A DNA stretch of 64,000 nucleotides from contig VWZF01002968.1 of assembly GCA_013396755.1 (NCBI GenBank), positions 248,001 through 312,000 on the forward strand. Reading direction: 5' to 3'. Numbering within the stretch: position 1 is the first letter of the stretch; the number at the start of each line of letters is the position of its first letter. A program made the position numbers and the translations under genes. Below the pieces are notes generated by a model that saw only the letters and a list, made by a program, of their open reading frames with translations, did not search any database and had not been told where the DNA came from. Positions 39,361-51,640 of the stretch are shown in pieces. The stretch is from Sclerurus mexicanus (Eukaryota > Chordata > Aves > Passeriformes > Furnariidae).

Positions 39361-42274
39361 CCATAACGAATAAAGGCTACTGGTTATTACCCTTCTTGAA
39401 AAGTGCTTAATTACTAAAGTCTCATAAGAAAATGTATGAAATAGAACCCATTTCCCTGTTCTCCCTCTTTCCCGAGCAATGATTACAGCTAATCAACATT
39501 CATCCTTCGTGCCATCATATGAAAGTTAACTACAGAGAGAATAAGAAGAGTATTTATACAGCTAAGGAAGGATTTACATAGCTGGTTCCTTAGGAGCTTT
39601 TACCACGTACTGGATCAAAAATCAATTTTTAAAAAATTGTCTAAATAAATACATATTTGCCTTATAGACTGTAATAGCTCATTCAGAGCCCTGATGGTGC
39701 AGTGAGTAAGCAAACTTCATTCTTGGATGTTACTACAGGAAGTTCTGACTCATCCGCAGGTGTGCAGGACCGCTCACCTAAACCACCATTACTCTAGAGT
39801 TCCCACTGCAGAGGCTTTGCTTCTCATACCAGATCCACCACTGGTAGGAGGAGATGCCACGTCTTACCGCAATCTCGGATCTAACTGGAATACCCTGCCA
39901 TTTGTTATACCTTTCCCAGCCCTTGGCAAGCCAAAATTCACATGCTGATTTTCACTTTAAATAACTGGTGTGCACTGCAGCTGTAGCACTGTAACACACA
40001 GCTTGCTCACTATTTCCTGTATTCTTATCTGGGACAACTAAGCACCTAACCAGTCCTTTTATCAGCAGCAGAAGGTTATTGTTGCCTGCCCTACAAGTTT
40101 GTCTGATCCTTAGAATCCAACTTCCTGCAGCAGAAGGGCTATATTTATCTTAGTTCTACCTCATCTTTCACTCCCATATGACAATAGCTAGTTTAATGTT
40201 AAAAATTATGTTGTTTCAGGCCTTCATGCTTCTGGGCACTGAGAACAGAGTAGGCAGAGCTGTGAATATGTAATCTTGGCATGACTTTCGCTTTCCATTT
40301 CCTTTACTGGCCACTAACGGGATATTACAACAAATATATTTCTGGCAGAACCAATTCCATAAGATATTTCTATATTCTTTTGCTTAATTATTTTTTGGCT
40401 TCGATTTTTTGCTGATTATCTTTAAATTAATTGTGAGAGGAGGGGAAGATTTCTTTGGGTCTTTTGGTCTCAAAAACATTGAAAATTCTTTAATCCTGCC
40501 TTCTGCAGACACAACCAGAGTGTCCATAAGACAACTTATGAAAGTTACCCACAAATTTCTCAGTTTTTTTATGTATTGTGAGTGCCTATGTCATCACTCT
40601 CCTCTCAGTTCCATGCCAGAATAGAGAATTTTTGTTTCTTTAAACAAAGCACTGTTTTGGTTTTTTTTAAAGCCCTTATCAGATATGTATCCTGAATCGG
40701 GGAGAAAATAGCCCATGTTCACCTTCTACTGATTCAGGTCTCAACATGATATTCACTACTCTGCAGTAATACTTGTCAGGCTATTAATTCATGTAGCCCA
40801 GCTTTTGGGTTTTAACTGCATTACTCATGACCCTAGGCTGCTCCATACACCAATTCCCCCATGATTTTAATTTAAAACAAAAAACGACTTCTAGCCTTTT
40901 TCTTGCCCGGGGTAGCAAAAGTGTTTCTTGCTCTTGGTTTGTGCTGTTGAATAGCTTTTTCCATGGGCAACTTTCTTACACCTGTGAGCCCCCAATGCTC
41001 CACAACTACCTGTTAGTAAATACTGCTGGCAGAGAACCTGGCACATAATTTTATGCACCTATGTAATACGTGTGTAAAAATGACAACAAAAATTGATTTA
41101 GCTATTACAACAGCCAGAGCATTGCCTGTCCTCTTTTTGTAGTCTGTTGACTACAGACAGTGCTGGAAAACTCAAATGAAGGGCTCAGGAAATCTTAAAC
41201 AGGAGACATGTATTTAAATTTACAGCACGAGATGCAAACAACAAAAGCAAATAAACAGGGTTTCCCACAGGCCCCCTCTCTTTTGTTGCCCAGTGAGTAT
41301 TTTCTAACTAAAATGTTATTTTTAGTATTATATCTGTGTGATACAATAAGCCTTACATAAATTGCTACAGAAAGTCAGTGGAAATGTACATTTAGGTCAT
41401 ATGCAGTTACAAAACTGGTGTTTGGGGAATCATCTCATAAAAATGTAGTTTGCACCCTTGGGGCTTATTTTATAGGGGGATCCAAGCAGCATTTTATCTG
41501 ATTAAAGTTCCATGATTTTTAAGCTTACTGTGTTGGCTTTGGTATCTCTGACTACACATTTTTCACTTCCTGACTATGCACTGTTTAGAAAGCCATAATA
41601 GGATATTAGATTACAACATTTTATAAACACTAGAAATCTCTTGTACAAGAAAATATACAAGGGGTGATCTGGAAAACAAAAAATATTCTGAAAAAATCCT
41701 ACAATATTATTTCATAAAATCTCCTTTCATGTTTTACCACACATTTTCCCGAGCTTAAGACTAATTTCATTTATCAAATACTATTTTTCTCCCTCAGGAA
41801 TGACTTTTCTACTTTTTTCCCTAAAGGTATAACATTTGTCATAAACCGTCTTCTGTGAAATGTGGTGATTTTAGATCAGCAAAATTCTTCTCCTATGGGG
41901 GCCTCACTACTTCTGAATCAAAACACTTCTCATGTTCATCATTCTACTGGAATGTAGGCAAGGATTAACAGCATTAGTACACAGGCATGGAGTCTGGTCT
42001 GGTAAGAGGTATGGGCACAGCCATTCAAGCCAGACACAAGCCACTGCTCCAACCTCCACAGGATTTCTGCTAACTGACAAAGCACAGAAAGGACTTTGAT
42101 AGCAGCCAGTCATAACCCAAAATTCAAGAAGAAATTTAAGAGCAACATTGTGCGTCTTACTTCAAGCAGTTTAATCTATCACGTTGTGTATGCAGCAGTT
42201 CTTTGTTCAAGTTAAATCCTTTATAACAATCTGAAAGAGGAAGTTGAAGGGCAGACTGCTTTGGGAAATATGGG
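39361..42274. other. Non-coding stretch, nothing recognised
   Basis: No exon, RNA gene or known repeat recognised. It leads into the candidate exon at 42374. Confidence 0.5.
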
Positions 42275-42283
42275 TACATAAAA
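42275..42283 (+). promoter_or_regulatory. TATA-like word upstream of candidate signal-peptide exon
   Basis: TACATAAAA lies 99 bp before the ATG at 42374, which would put a start site near 42305 and leave a 5' UTR of about 70 nt. Two upstream ATGs (42322 and 42333) would fall in that leader. The second opens a 13-codon frame whose TAA overlaps the ATG by one base. Weak evidence on its own. Confidence 0.2.
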
Positions 42284-42373
42284 CACAGCGAGACGCATCA
42301 GCTGATCCAGCATCTTCCAGAATGCCCTTGTCATGATCTTATCTCACTACAAGTCTGATCTCAAAACTCAGTA

Positions 42374-42446
42374 ATGGCCGTGCTGCCCAGCCTACTTGTG
42401 GCTTTCATCCTAGGGACACCCTCCGCTGGTCTGTGCTATTTGTGCA
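42374..42446 (+). CDS. Candidate first coding exon of a small secreted or GPI-anchored Ly6/uPAR-like protein
   Basis: The ATG has a good Kozak context (G at -3 and +4) and opens MAVLPSLLVAFILGTPSAG, a textbook signal peptide with a hydrophobic core and a small-residue cleavage region near residue 18. Leu-Cys-Tyr-Leu-Cys follows at residues 20-24. A donor GTAAGC then begins at 42447 (phase 1); an alternative donor CAG/GTACGT would extend the exon to 42454. Ly6/uPAR (three-finger) proteins typically start the mature chain with LxCYxC just before an intron in the first coding exon, and this segment copies that layout. Against it, I found no matching cysteine-rich second or third exon downstream (no CC....CN ending on the plus strand), and 24 codons can look like a signal peptide by chance. 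It could be an orphan or degenerate exon. Confidence 0.33.
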
Positions 42447-42454
42447 GTAAGCAG

Positions 42455-45400
42455 GTACGTCGGCATTTGTTCATGTATAAAGAGAAGGAAACAAGCTAGG
42501 AGTAGCTGGCTAGGCTTGCTATTGATTTAGTTAGCATTAATTCATGGAAGATGCTTGCGTAGTTTTTTACTTAGTTTCTTTGAGAAACTTAAAGATTTGT
42601 CTATTAAAGAAAAGTTTGCAGGTCTAGGGGTGCTATGGTAAATGCAGATTGTCATCCGAATGTCAAGAATCATTCTCAGTTCACTGACACCATTCCTGAA
42701 GTCTTAGAAATGGCCCCTAGAGGACATTTATCTTCAAAAGTATCCATCCTCCTGCCAGCAGTAAGACAGGCAAGAACAGGCAACTGGTTCAAGCAGACAA
42801 AAGAACACTAAAGAAAATCAACCTTCACTTAACTTCAGTAAGACGTAAATTTGTTTAAAAATTTTGATAAATTTAAGGTGTCCTCCAGGTGTCCGTGGAA
42901 CCTTTACACTCTGCCTAATTTGATTTCCATCTGCACTAAAGACACAGTGCCAACATTAGTGGCATAGGTGCCCTGTAATCTGGGACAGTGCTGCACTGAT
43001 GACATACAAATTCAGCCAGAACCTGTAGATCAGTATCATATAGCTCACTCTTTGCATGACCACAACTCAATTTCCTCCTAAAAGTCTTCATACCACAGGT
43101 ATCTACTGACTGGGAAAGAAACGTGGGACGGACTTCCAATCACTTTGGTTGAGATTACATTCAATGCACATACACACGCCATCTCCTTTTAAGATCCTAA
43201 TTTAGATGCCAAAATTATTCAGCTGGTCAAACTGTCAGAGGATGCCCCAGAGAACTCAGTCAGTCTGTTAGTTTCATGTCAGCCTCTGACAGAGACATCC
43301 GTTTTGCCAACTACAGAAAGTGTGAATTATCTCTAGAAAGTATCTCATCTCAGTCTTTCAACTGATTTTGCTACTAGACACCTTGCACTTTGTTTCCTAA
43401 GTAGCTCAGTGAAATTGGAGGGGTTCAAAATATTGTTAAGTCTGATTCTGCGCCTGAAGTCCACGGGATCACACCTGCTGTCATGCCATCAATAGGCAGG
43501 GTACAGAAGTTTCTCCATCCCATTTCTCTGTCTCCTGAAGATTTACTTGGTAAGGGAGTCCCTACTGTGAAGGCTTTAGAAACTACACAAACCAAACCAA
43601 AGAAACCACGGCGTGTGGGCACATAGCAGGCTGGTAATAGTGTGGATAAGGGTATCTCAAGCTTTTATCTCGGTGTTCAGCTACAGCACCAGGACTGAGG
43701 ACTACGAAATAAAGGAGCTACTTACTGGATCTACTGGCTGCATTCAGGTGCTGAGAAACTCCCAATGGGATTTTGTATTACTGCACAATGGAAAAGCACC
43801 CATATTAGGTTTGTCATTTGGTACTTTCTGTAAAGGATGAACAATTGATCCTTATTGCCCCAAATGCTTAGTAGAACCAATATCATTTTAAATGCCTGCA
43901 TGACAGACATGGTGATTACATGCCCGAGGAGCCACTGCCACATTACTTGCCATGTTTGAGCTACAAAGTTCCAAACTGAACTTGTCCCAACCCCATGAGA
44001 AGAGATATGTGGGGGTAGAAGAGAGAACCAGTAAAAAAATTACCACATGCATTTGAGTAAGTAATTGAAGAGGGGAGATTTTTGTGAGCAGAAACAGACT
44101 TGATTCCCTGAATAAATTATTGATTGGAAATTATTCACTCAACTTCAATAAATAGAACCTCAGTTTGCTTTTTCAGAAAAAAAAAATCCACAATATTCCA
44201 CAAAAGCCAGAAAGGAAATATTAGAGTTATTATTTGCACTCAAACAGAACGGATCATTCACAGGGTGCTGAAAGCAATCTTTCCAAGTAAGTGATGCATG
44301 ATACTGTCAGGAAGCCAAATTTTCAGAAGGGTTCATCACCCAAGCAACTCCCGCTGAGACCACCAGTAGCCTATTGAAAATCTAACCACTTCATGGACAT
44401 GCCTAAATAAGAGCTGGTGGGTTTGGAAACCTGCCCTTGGCTTCCCCTACTCATATGCTATGCACTCTACCTTACAAAGGCCAGCCCACTCAGCCACATG
44501 TTCTCGAATGTCAGTATCTTCAGAGTGACAAAAACAACCTGCAGCATCTCCAGATACAGAGAGAGTGTAAAGCAAAATCCCAGCATCCTTCTTACCCTTC
44601 CAGGTCTTTCCAGCTCCCCAAAGGGGGCAGTGCAGCCCTCTCTCTACAGGATGAATGCTGGCAAGAAGAAAGTAGCAAGACCAGAAAACAGACTCTCTAG
44701 TTCTAATGAAGTTGTCAGGCTTGACATACAGTATCTACTGCTTTTCCATTCTCCTCCATCTCAAGCAGGATGGAGGGATTATGCAGATGAGCCACTATAT
44801 TGTGTCAGGCTCAGAAACATTGTCCTGTATGCTTGGCATAGCCTGAATTCGTTTCTATATCCCTGAATGCCCACAGCTATGAACTGTCTTGGTGGGATAA
44901 ACACCTTAACAAAGCTGTTTAGCAGATTTAGTAAATGGTTCTGGCAGGCAAAAACCCTTCTAGTGAATGGGAGAATGTGCTCTCAACCCCCTCACTCTCA
45001 AAGCTTTGAAGTTTTATTTATGATGTATATAAAAAATAAGGCACTTATTCAGGGCTCATGGGCTCTTAAAGCTACTCTGCTTCTTTCACACAGGCACAGA
45101 AATGTCATCCCAGCTGTAAAACCTCTTGCACTTCCCAGCCACAGAAGAAGCCACCACAAGCTTTTCACTGCTAGTTCATCAATGCACACCTTCACACTTT
45201 AGAAGGGATAAAGAAAAAGGAGGGAAGCTCTTGATGCAGCAGCCCCATTCAGGCAAAGAGAAACCAGGTGAGGTCCTTAATTTCTCTCTCCACAAGCCAC
45301 ATGTTCTAGAAAGGAGGTAACACAAACCCTCAGCCTCCTAAAGAGGTGTAGAGTTGAGACACCAAAGAGTTTATATGGATACTGCAGGACCAAGTCTTTA

Positions 45401-48400
45401 TATTATCACAACTGCTGGGAGCAAGTCCTATCAATGTTCTACTTCTGTTTCCCCTTCTGCAAAAGTTCAGGCCCAAGAAGGCATTTTTCATGTACACATG
45501 TATAACCAGTCCTGGTCACTCAGCCACCCACAGCCACTGCAGCTTTCTCACCCAGTCTTTACATCTAGATTTCATTTCCACCACCACAACACATGGTCGG
45601 GACAAACACTGTGTGCCCAGTCTGGCCTTATCCAAGGCTCCTCTACAGACACATACAACCAATAATGACCTGGAAGACCACAATTATGATCTTTAACATT
45701 ATTCCTCTCCTGATTGTGCTCTCCCAAAGTAAGACAATGAAGGAAAGAAAAATGAAAAATAACAAATTCTTAACTCAAATTTGAAGCCTCTCATGCAACA
45801 ACTGTTTTAGAAAAGATGGCACATTTTGACCCGCTACAGTACTTTGAAGAAACTGAAGTCACGAGAATGCACCCCCAGCTTAATTCTTTTAAGGTTACAT
45901 TCTAGTGCAACCTGAAGTATTAATGAAGCAAAAGCTTGGGTCAGATGAAGCCTGGATGAAGTAGAGGTGCTTTATCAAGTTATCTCAATTTCTTTCCTGC
46001 ACTGGGAGCACCACAGCTGATTACAGTGAATCATGACAGCATGGACTGCTAAAAAGCAGGCATTGTAATTTGATTGTTGATCTGGTATCTATTCTTTATC
46101 TATTGTGTCTCTCACAGGGAGAAAAATGAGAAGTAATAGCAAATCAAAACAAAGAAAGCTTTAAATACCAGGCTAGCACATTACCTTGTCTTCCGTGTTT
46201 TGTTAGTATTTTAAAAAAGAATTGACAGATTTGACAAGATGGGTATGGGAAGAATTTGAAAAAATGCCAAAGCTAGAGGATCTAATCAAGACAGGCTGCA
46301 CAGCCAGCTTCTGCAGAAGAAAGGGCTGTGTGCAGGTGGGCTGCATACTAAAACTCAGAAGGGCAGGCAGTCCCTGGAAGTTTTATCCCCGATTTTAGGG
46401 AAACAGATCTATGTGAATCTCTCCAAACAAACAAACAAACAAGCACCTCTTTCCATCTTAATTTTCATCGTTAGGCAAGCCACCCACTATTTTTTCTCCC
46501 CCACACCTTGATTAGCTCCATTAACCTCACATATAGGCAGGTTGAAGTTCTGGCTGATAGCAGGTCTTTGTCATGCGAAGCATGAAGGCTGCTGCAATGC
46601 ATCTGAAAAATGGCAGGCTTCTTCACAGCACATTGCCTCAAGAGGCTAGGTCCAATTAGAATATCATCTGAGATCAGTTTTAATTTAGCTTCTATTTACG
46701 ACTGCTTGGCTTAATAAATTAATTTAGTTTACTGTGCAAACAAAACCACAAGTCTGGGAAGGGGAACAGATTCATAAGATGATTTCTGGAGAGGCCTTCA
46801 ACCACATGCTGCACAAGAAACTGATGATTTGGACTGTGACAATCTCAAATAATACCTCCCTGATTCTCCTGAAATCTAGGCTTATTCTTTACACATTTCT
46901 TTGCTGAGTGAGAGAAAGGTGACAAATAAACAATAAATAGCATTAGTAAATACAGACAGCAAATAGACATAAATTAATAGTAAAGAGAAAATTATTAATA
47001 TTAAATGGTGATAAATCCAGTTGCCTTATACTTTAGCAGTAGCAGCAGGACCCTGATTCAAGAAAGCGCTTGGGCACAATTAATTGCTCTTTCTCCATAT
47101 TTCTGTGTTGTATTAGCTGGTTTCATTACAAATGCTTTGTCACGAACACATTTCCCATCTAGCCAAGAGTAGGTGGTCACAGGCAATTTTACCCACTCGT
47201 TCAGTACTTCTTCTCTTCCCTGTGATCCTTTTATTACAACAGCCACTAAGCATATACCCAAATTCACTTCTTCCTCCTCAGTCTCTACTCCTTTTCCAAG
47301 TAGTCCCTGCTCTGCACCAGTCTTGCTAGTCAGAAATCCTTCTCATAGCTTTCCCTCCAGGCTCTGTACCTGATGACTGTTTTCTAGAGCCCTGTGTAGG
47401 CTCTCCAGGTGAAAAAATCACAGTAGCCTCCTGTGCTGGATGCCTGATGAGCAGAAAAGGCAGAGGAACAGGGGAGGAACTTTGTGAGGTGTTCAGGGAT
47501 CTTAGATGAAACCTCTAGGAGAAGAAAACTGAATAAAATCAGTGTCATATGCATTGGATCCAACAGTTTTCAGTAACCATGCCTGAGCAAGGCTAAGACT
47601 GAAACATCTCTTATATTGTGTTCCAGAAGGAGCCCAGCCAAAAAACTAGGTCCCCATGGCATCCAGTGTAGAGACATGGGGAAAGTGGGGGAAAAGTGGA
47701 AAAGTTAAGAAAACCAGCAAAATTTATCCAGTCATTTCTACACGGGTAACATGGCAATTAAAACTGAAGTCAATGGTAGATGTCAAAGAATTGTTACTGC
47801 TATATGTGTGGGAGCTATTTCTCTGAGCTCCGTGCAAATGCTGCATCCCTCCTCTTCATTTCAGTGAAATCCCTTCAAGCCTTTCTCTGAGCATCACTTG
47901 TTGAGTGTCAACAGATACTTCAGGTTCACATCATCCATGAAAGAGTCCAAACACTAGAAGGCAAAGAAAGCTGCACCCCTTTTGTCTATAAGTAATAATG
48001 TTTAAACAGTTCTCAAGCACTTTCAAAGATTTCCATTCCTTTTCGAAAAACAGGATGATTCCATCTGACATATGGTAGGTTCAGAAGAGCAACTAGCTTT
48101 CCGAAATTAAAAGGAAAAACTACACCAAGGGATCTGGAGAAGAAAACATTTCCAAGCCTCTATAACCAGGAATCTATAGTAGCAAGAGAGAACTTTACTC
48201 TCTCTTTTCATTTCAATGACTTTTAAATGTTTCTATTTATTGTAAATATCTGCTTCATTTTAGACCCTTTTAGCACTGCTTAGTAGGAACATGTCTATTA
48301 TAAATCAACTACAGCAGGATTATACATTACAGATGCAAGCCATGGCTGATGAAATTCTGCTCAAATACAGTACGGCAAAACGGAAAAGTTCAGTGGAGTT

Positions 48401-50221
48401 TCTCAGGCTTGATACTACCATAATAAAAGCCTGGTGGGAGAACAATCTCTTACTGTAACCCCCACATTTAACTGTAGTATTTTTTTACTACAATGTTCAC
48501 TTTACATGTAGAAATCCAGATCTCTAATCCTCACTTCACTGTTTCACATCTGAAATTCTAATTTATGATAGTGCAAAACAGGTTTACCGCACCAGCAAAT
48601 TAAAGTACTTATTTTACTCTAGTTTAAATGAACCAAGGAAGCTCCCAGTAATGAAATATTAGGTCTTCTGCACTTCAGTGTGAATGTCTAAGTTGTGACC
48701 TCCAAATTTGACCTTACAGCAGCTGAGGAGAGACAACTAACATATCTCACTCTGTAAATATTCCAGAGTCATCATCCTTTTCAACCAACATAAGAAATTA
48801 GGATTACAGATACAACTCAGAAATGTTATTTTAAACAGCAATTTTGTATATTTTATTATTTGTATTATCTGCATAGTTTCTGTTAGTATATTTTAACTGA
48901 TTGTAGCAATATTTGCTTAAACACTAGCACTGACATCTGTGCAAGATACACACATCACATCTTTTCTGAAATAATTTCAAAATCTGCCCTTAGATACAAT
49001 GGGTTCCAAGGAGAGCTGGCTGGAATATTTTTTGCTAAGGCAAATATTTTTCCAGAAACTCTTTTCAAAATGCACATCATATTCAAGATGCCTCCACAAA
49101 TAGTTTTTTCTCTTTGACAAAGAAAGACCTCTCAGATCTCGGGTCATTTTTCTCTTCTTATTAGAAAGACCTGTAAGTTGGAGGCACAGCTGTCATGTAG
49201 TATCATGAAAATATTCAAAAGTTCTTGGCTTTCAAAACAAGCACAGATTCTCAAACTTTTTTTGAAACTCTGAAAGCTGGTGTGAAACCAGTCTGCTCTA
49301 CTGCAAGGATCTTTTCTAAATCTTAACACTTCTTGTACTCTTTTCTTGTACCTCCACAATTATGTCAGCGACAGAGAAGAGAAATATACAACAGCACCCA
49401 ATATTCTCCTACCTAAAGACAAAAATTAGAACTTAATTCTGAATTTCTCTACTACAAAGCTGAAATACCTCCCCAACTACCCCTCAGAACATTTCTGACA
49501 AACCCATTGTTCTTAAGAATGTTTTTTAAACTAGCATTGATTTATAAAGGAGTTTTTCAATATTGGATGCTAAATGCATGAGAGCATCTGACTATATTTT
49601 CCAGGAGTATCTCTGAACCCAATAAATTAATTTAATACTTAATGTCTGTGAACCTTGTCCCTTTGGGGTGAAGCACAGAAACTTCTGGCCTTCAGAGATA
49701 AAGCAGACTAAAAATGGATCTCAGCTGATATCTGCTCTGTCCCTCCATGTACTCTTTTACTGGTAGAGATAATAAAACATGCAGTACTTGAAATCCACTT
49801 CTTTGCTTTCCGCATTAAACCATAACCAGTGTTAGGCAAATCCATAAACCTGACAAATGAATCAGTTCATCATTTGCAGAATATAAAGCAAACCTGACAA
49901 ACAAAGCTGGCAGATTGAAAGCACAGACCCACTGAGAGCATGTGGCAAAGCTGCCACTGGTGAGTGCAGAGGCAGAGCACGCCCAAGACTACCTGCAAAA
50001 TTGATGCAAAGCAGAAAGCAACTTCTTAGGACTGGATTTTTCATGGAATCTAAGATGTCAGGCACCCTGAGCCCACTGTAATTCAGCTTATCTGAAGGTT
50101 CAAGCTGTTCACAAACAGGTGGGACCCAAAATTTCCATTACAACTTTATGTTTTTTTCCAACAGAGCTCTAAACTTTCTCTGACACAGGCTGGAACTCAC
50201 ATTGCACTGTATAACAGCAGT
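42455..50221. other. Non-coding stretch, no exon or repeat firmly recognised
   Basis: Searched by eye for a cysteine-rich continuation of the 42374 exon without success. The longest frame (44417-44866, plus, 149 codons) has no domain and no paired splice sites. A tandem (AAAC)n run lies at 46427-46441. The rest is AT-rich with no recognised family. Confidence 0.45.
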
Positions 50222-50267
50222 GATACTAACAAATATTTGCTAATACTTGGCAATATTTGTTAGTATC
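50222..50267. repeat. Perfect 16-bp inverted repeat (hairpin), 14-nt loop
   Basis: GATACTAACAAATATT at 50222-50237 is exactly complementary in reverse to AATATTTGTTAGTATC at 50252-50267. Inside the loop a further GC/GC pair can form after a one-base bulge. Pairing does not continue outward, so the whole structure is 46 bp, shorter than a usual pre-miRNA. It may be a cruciform-forming palindrome or a relic of a local inverted duplication. Confidence 0.85.
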
Positions 50268-51358
50268 CTTACTCTAAGCATCCATTTTCGATTACTGTTG
50301 CCACACTTCTCTGATCCCATTGGGCTGATGATTGAAATTAACAATCTGCCCGTCACCACTGCGCTTCACACAGATCTTGCAGAAAGTGCAGAGGCAAAGG
50401 CAAAGTTGTTCCTATTGGCTGGAAAAAATTGCAGGCATTGTTACTAAGTTTAAGGAGACTTGTCATTGGAAAATGCCAGCTACAAACTGACACCTCTGAT
50501 TTCCATGTTGTCCTCTTCTGATGAATAGGCAGTGGTTTGGGTTTATTCCACTTGCATGTCCCTCAAAGCAGCACATAACATTTCTTTCTGCCAATCAGTG
50601 TCCTTTTTTCCACTTGGTAAACACTGGTTTGCTTGCCGCTGCATCCCCCTCTGCTCAAGAAGCTGGCATGCAACTGCTTGGTTTTGATTATTCCCTTATT
50701 TTTATTAGTAGAGTCTACAGCAGCTCAGCTTTGGGAGCCTGGTTAAAGTCCTTCTGACACCTCACTCATCCAGCAGCACCATAAAAGCTGTCTGGTACAC
50801 TGTCAGATTTTTAATACCCATTCAGTGGAAGATGGGTTTAGCTGGGCACAGGCAAGCATTCTGGTGGTCATCAAGGCAGTAACATTTTTGTTCAGAGGAA
50901 GGAACCTAGCAATTCAGAAGTCCATTTTTGATAACCTCACTACAGCATGCTATCGCTACACATGTGTTCCCTGGAGATACACTTGCCCACACCTCCAGCA
51001 GCATGCTGGCTGGGCTATAGTTTCTATTAGGAATGAGTTTGATATGGGAAAGTAACTGCATCTTTTTCAGTAGAATCAGGGATTGAGCCTCAGTCCTTCA
51101 GTTCCAAGAGCTGCCTTTGCTGTTCAAAGTAACAAAGAACAGAAACAGACTGTACTCTCACATCTTCAAATCCCAAAGGATTATGTCAGAAACAGCAGGT
51201 GATCTCCAGTCCTGCTCTATCTTCTGCACAAATAGAAAAGGACTTAAAAGAAAGAAACTGAAATTTTCTCCCTATATATTTTTTTATTCTCCACTGCCTT
51301 TCATTTTTAAAAATGTAAATGAAATAAGAAAGATAAGGGAATCTGACACTCTTCAAGT
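50268..51358. other. Non-coding stretch, nothing recognised
   Basis: No recognised exon, RNA gene or repeat. Confidence 0.5.
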
Positions 51359-51435
51359 CACAAAAACATACAAAAAACCAGGGATAGCAGCTGGTTTACA
51401 AAGAGAAACAAACACAAAACCAAAACAACAAAATG
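51359..51435. repeat. A/C-rich low-complexity tract
   Basis: A with interspersed C (ACAAAAACATAC and AAACCAAAACAAC words) on the plus strand, ending about 50 bp before a decayed CR1 fragment. Confidence 0.55.
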
Positions 51436-51486
51436 GGCAAACAAGAAATTATTTTTGCTTTTTGGTTATTTTCTTATTTCATTTGG

Positions 51487-51640
51487 GATATAGTAAAACA
51501 CTGGGGCACCTTGCCCAGAGCAGTCAGGAATCTATCCTTATGCTGAAAAAAGCCCCGAGCAACTTGATCTGAATGTGCTGTTGGTCCTGCTCGTGGCATG
51601 TGGCTGGACTAAGTAACCTCCTGAGCATACCTGGAACATC
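51487..51640 (+). mobile_element. Old, diverged CR1 LINE 3' fragment
   Basis: AAAACACTGG with CACCTTGCCCAGAGCA (51493-51522) matches the CR1 AACACTGGAACAGGTTGCCCAGAG block. AGCAACTTGATCT at 51558-51570 matches GAGCAACCTGATCTAG, and TGGCATGTGGCTGGACTAAG (51594-51613) matches the GGCAGGGGGTTGGACTAGAT block. The spacing is as expected for CR1, but divergence is high and the terminal ATTCTATG repeat is missing. It is clearly older than the other CR1 pieces in the window. Confidence 0.7.

Noticed and set aside
44417..44866. 149-codon plus-strand open frame
   Set aside because: No ordered domain, no paired splice sites, overlapping frames are also open and composition is like surrounding DNA. Best explained as chance.
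49885..49962. Plus-strand segment between CATTTGCAG and CACTG/GTGAGTG
   Set aside because: All three frames contain stop codons, so not a coding exon.
51117..51572. 151-codon plus-strand open frame
   Set aside because: It runs through an A/C-rich tract into a decayed CR1 fragment, so its second half is repeat-derived.
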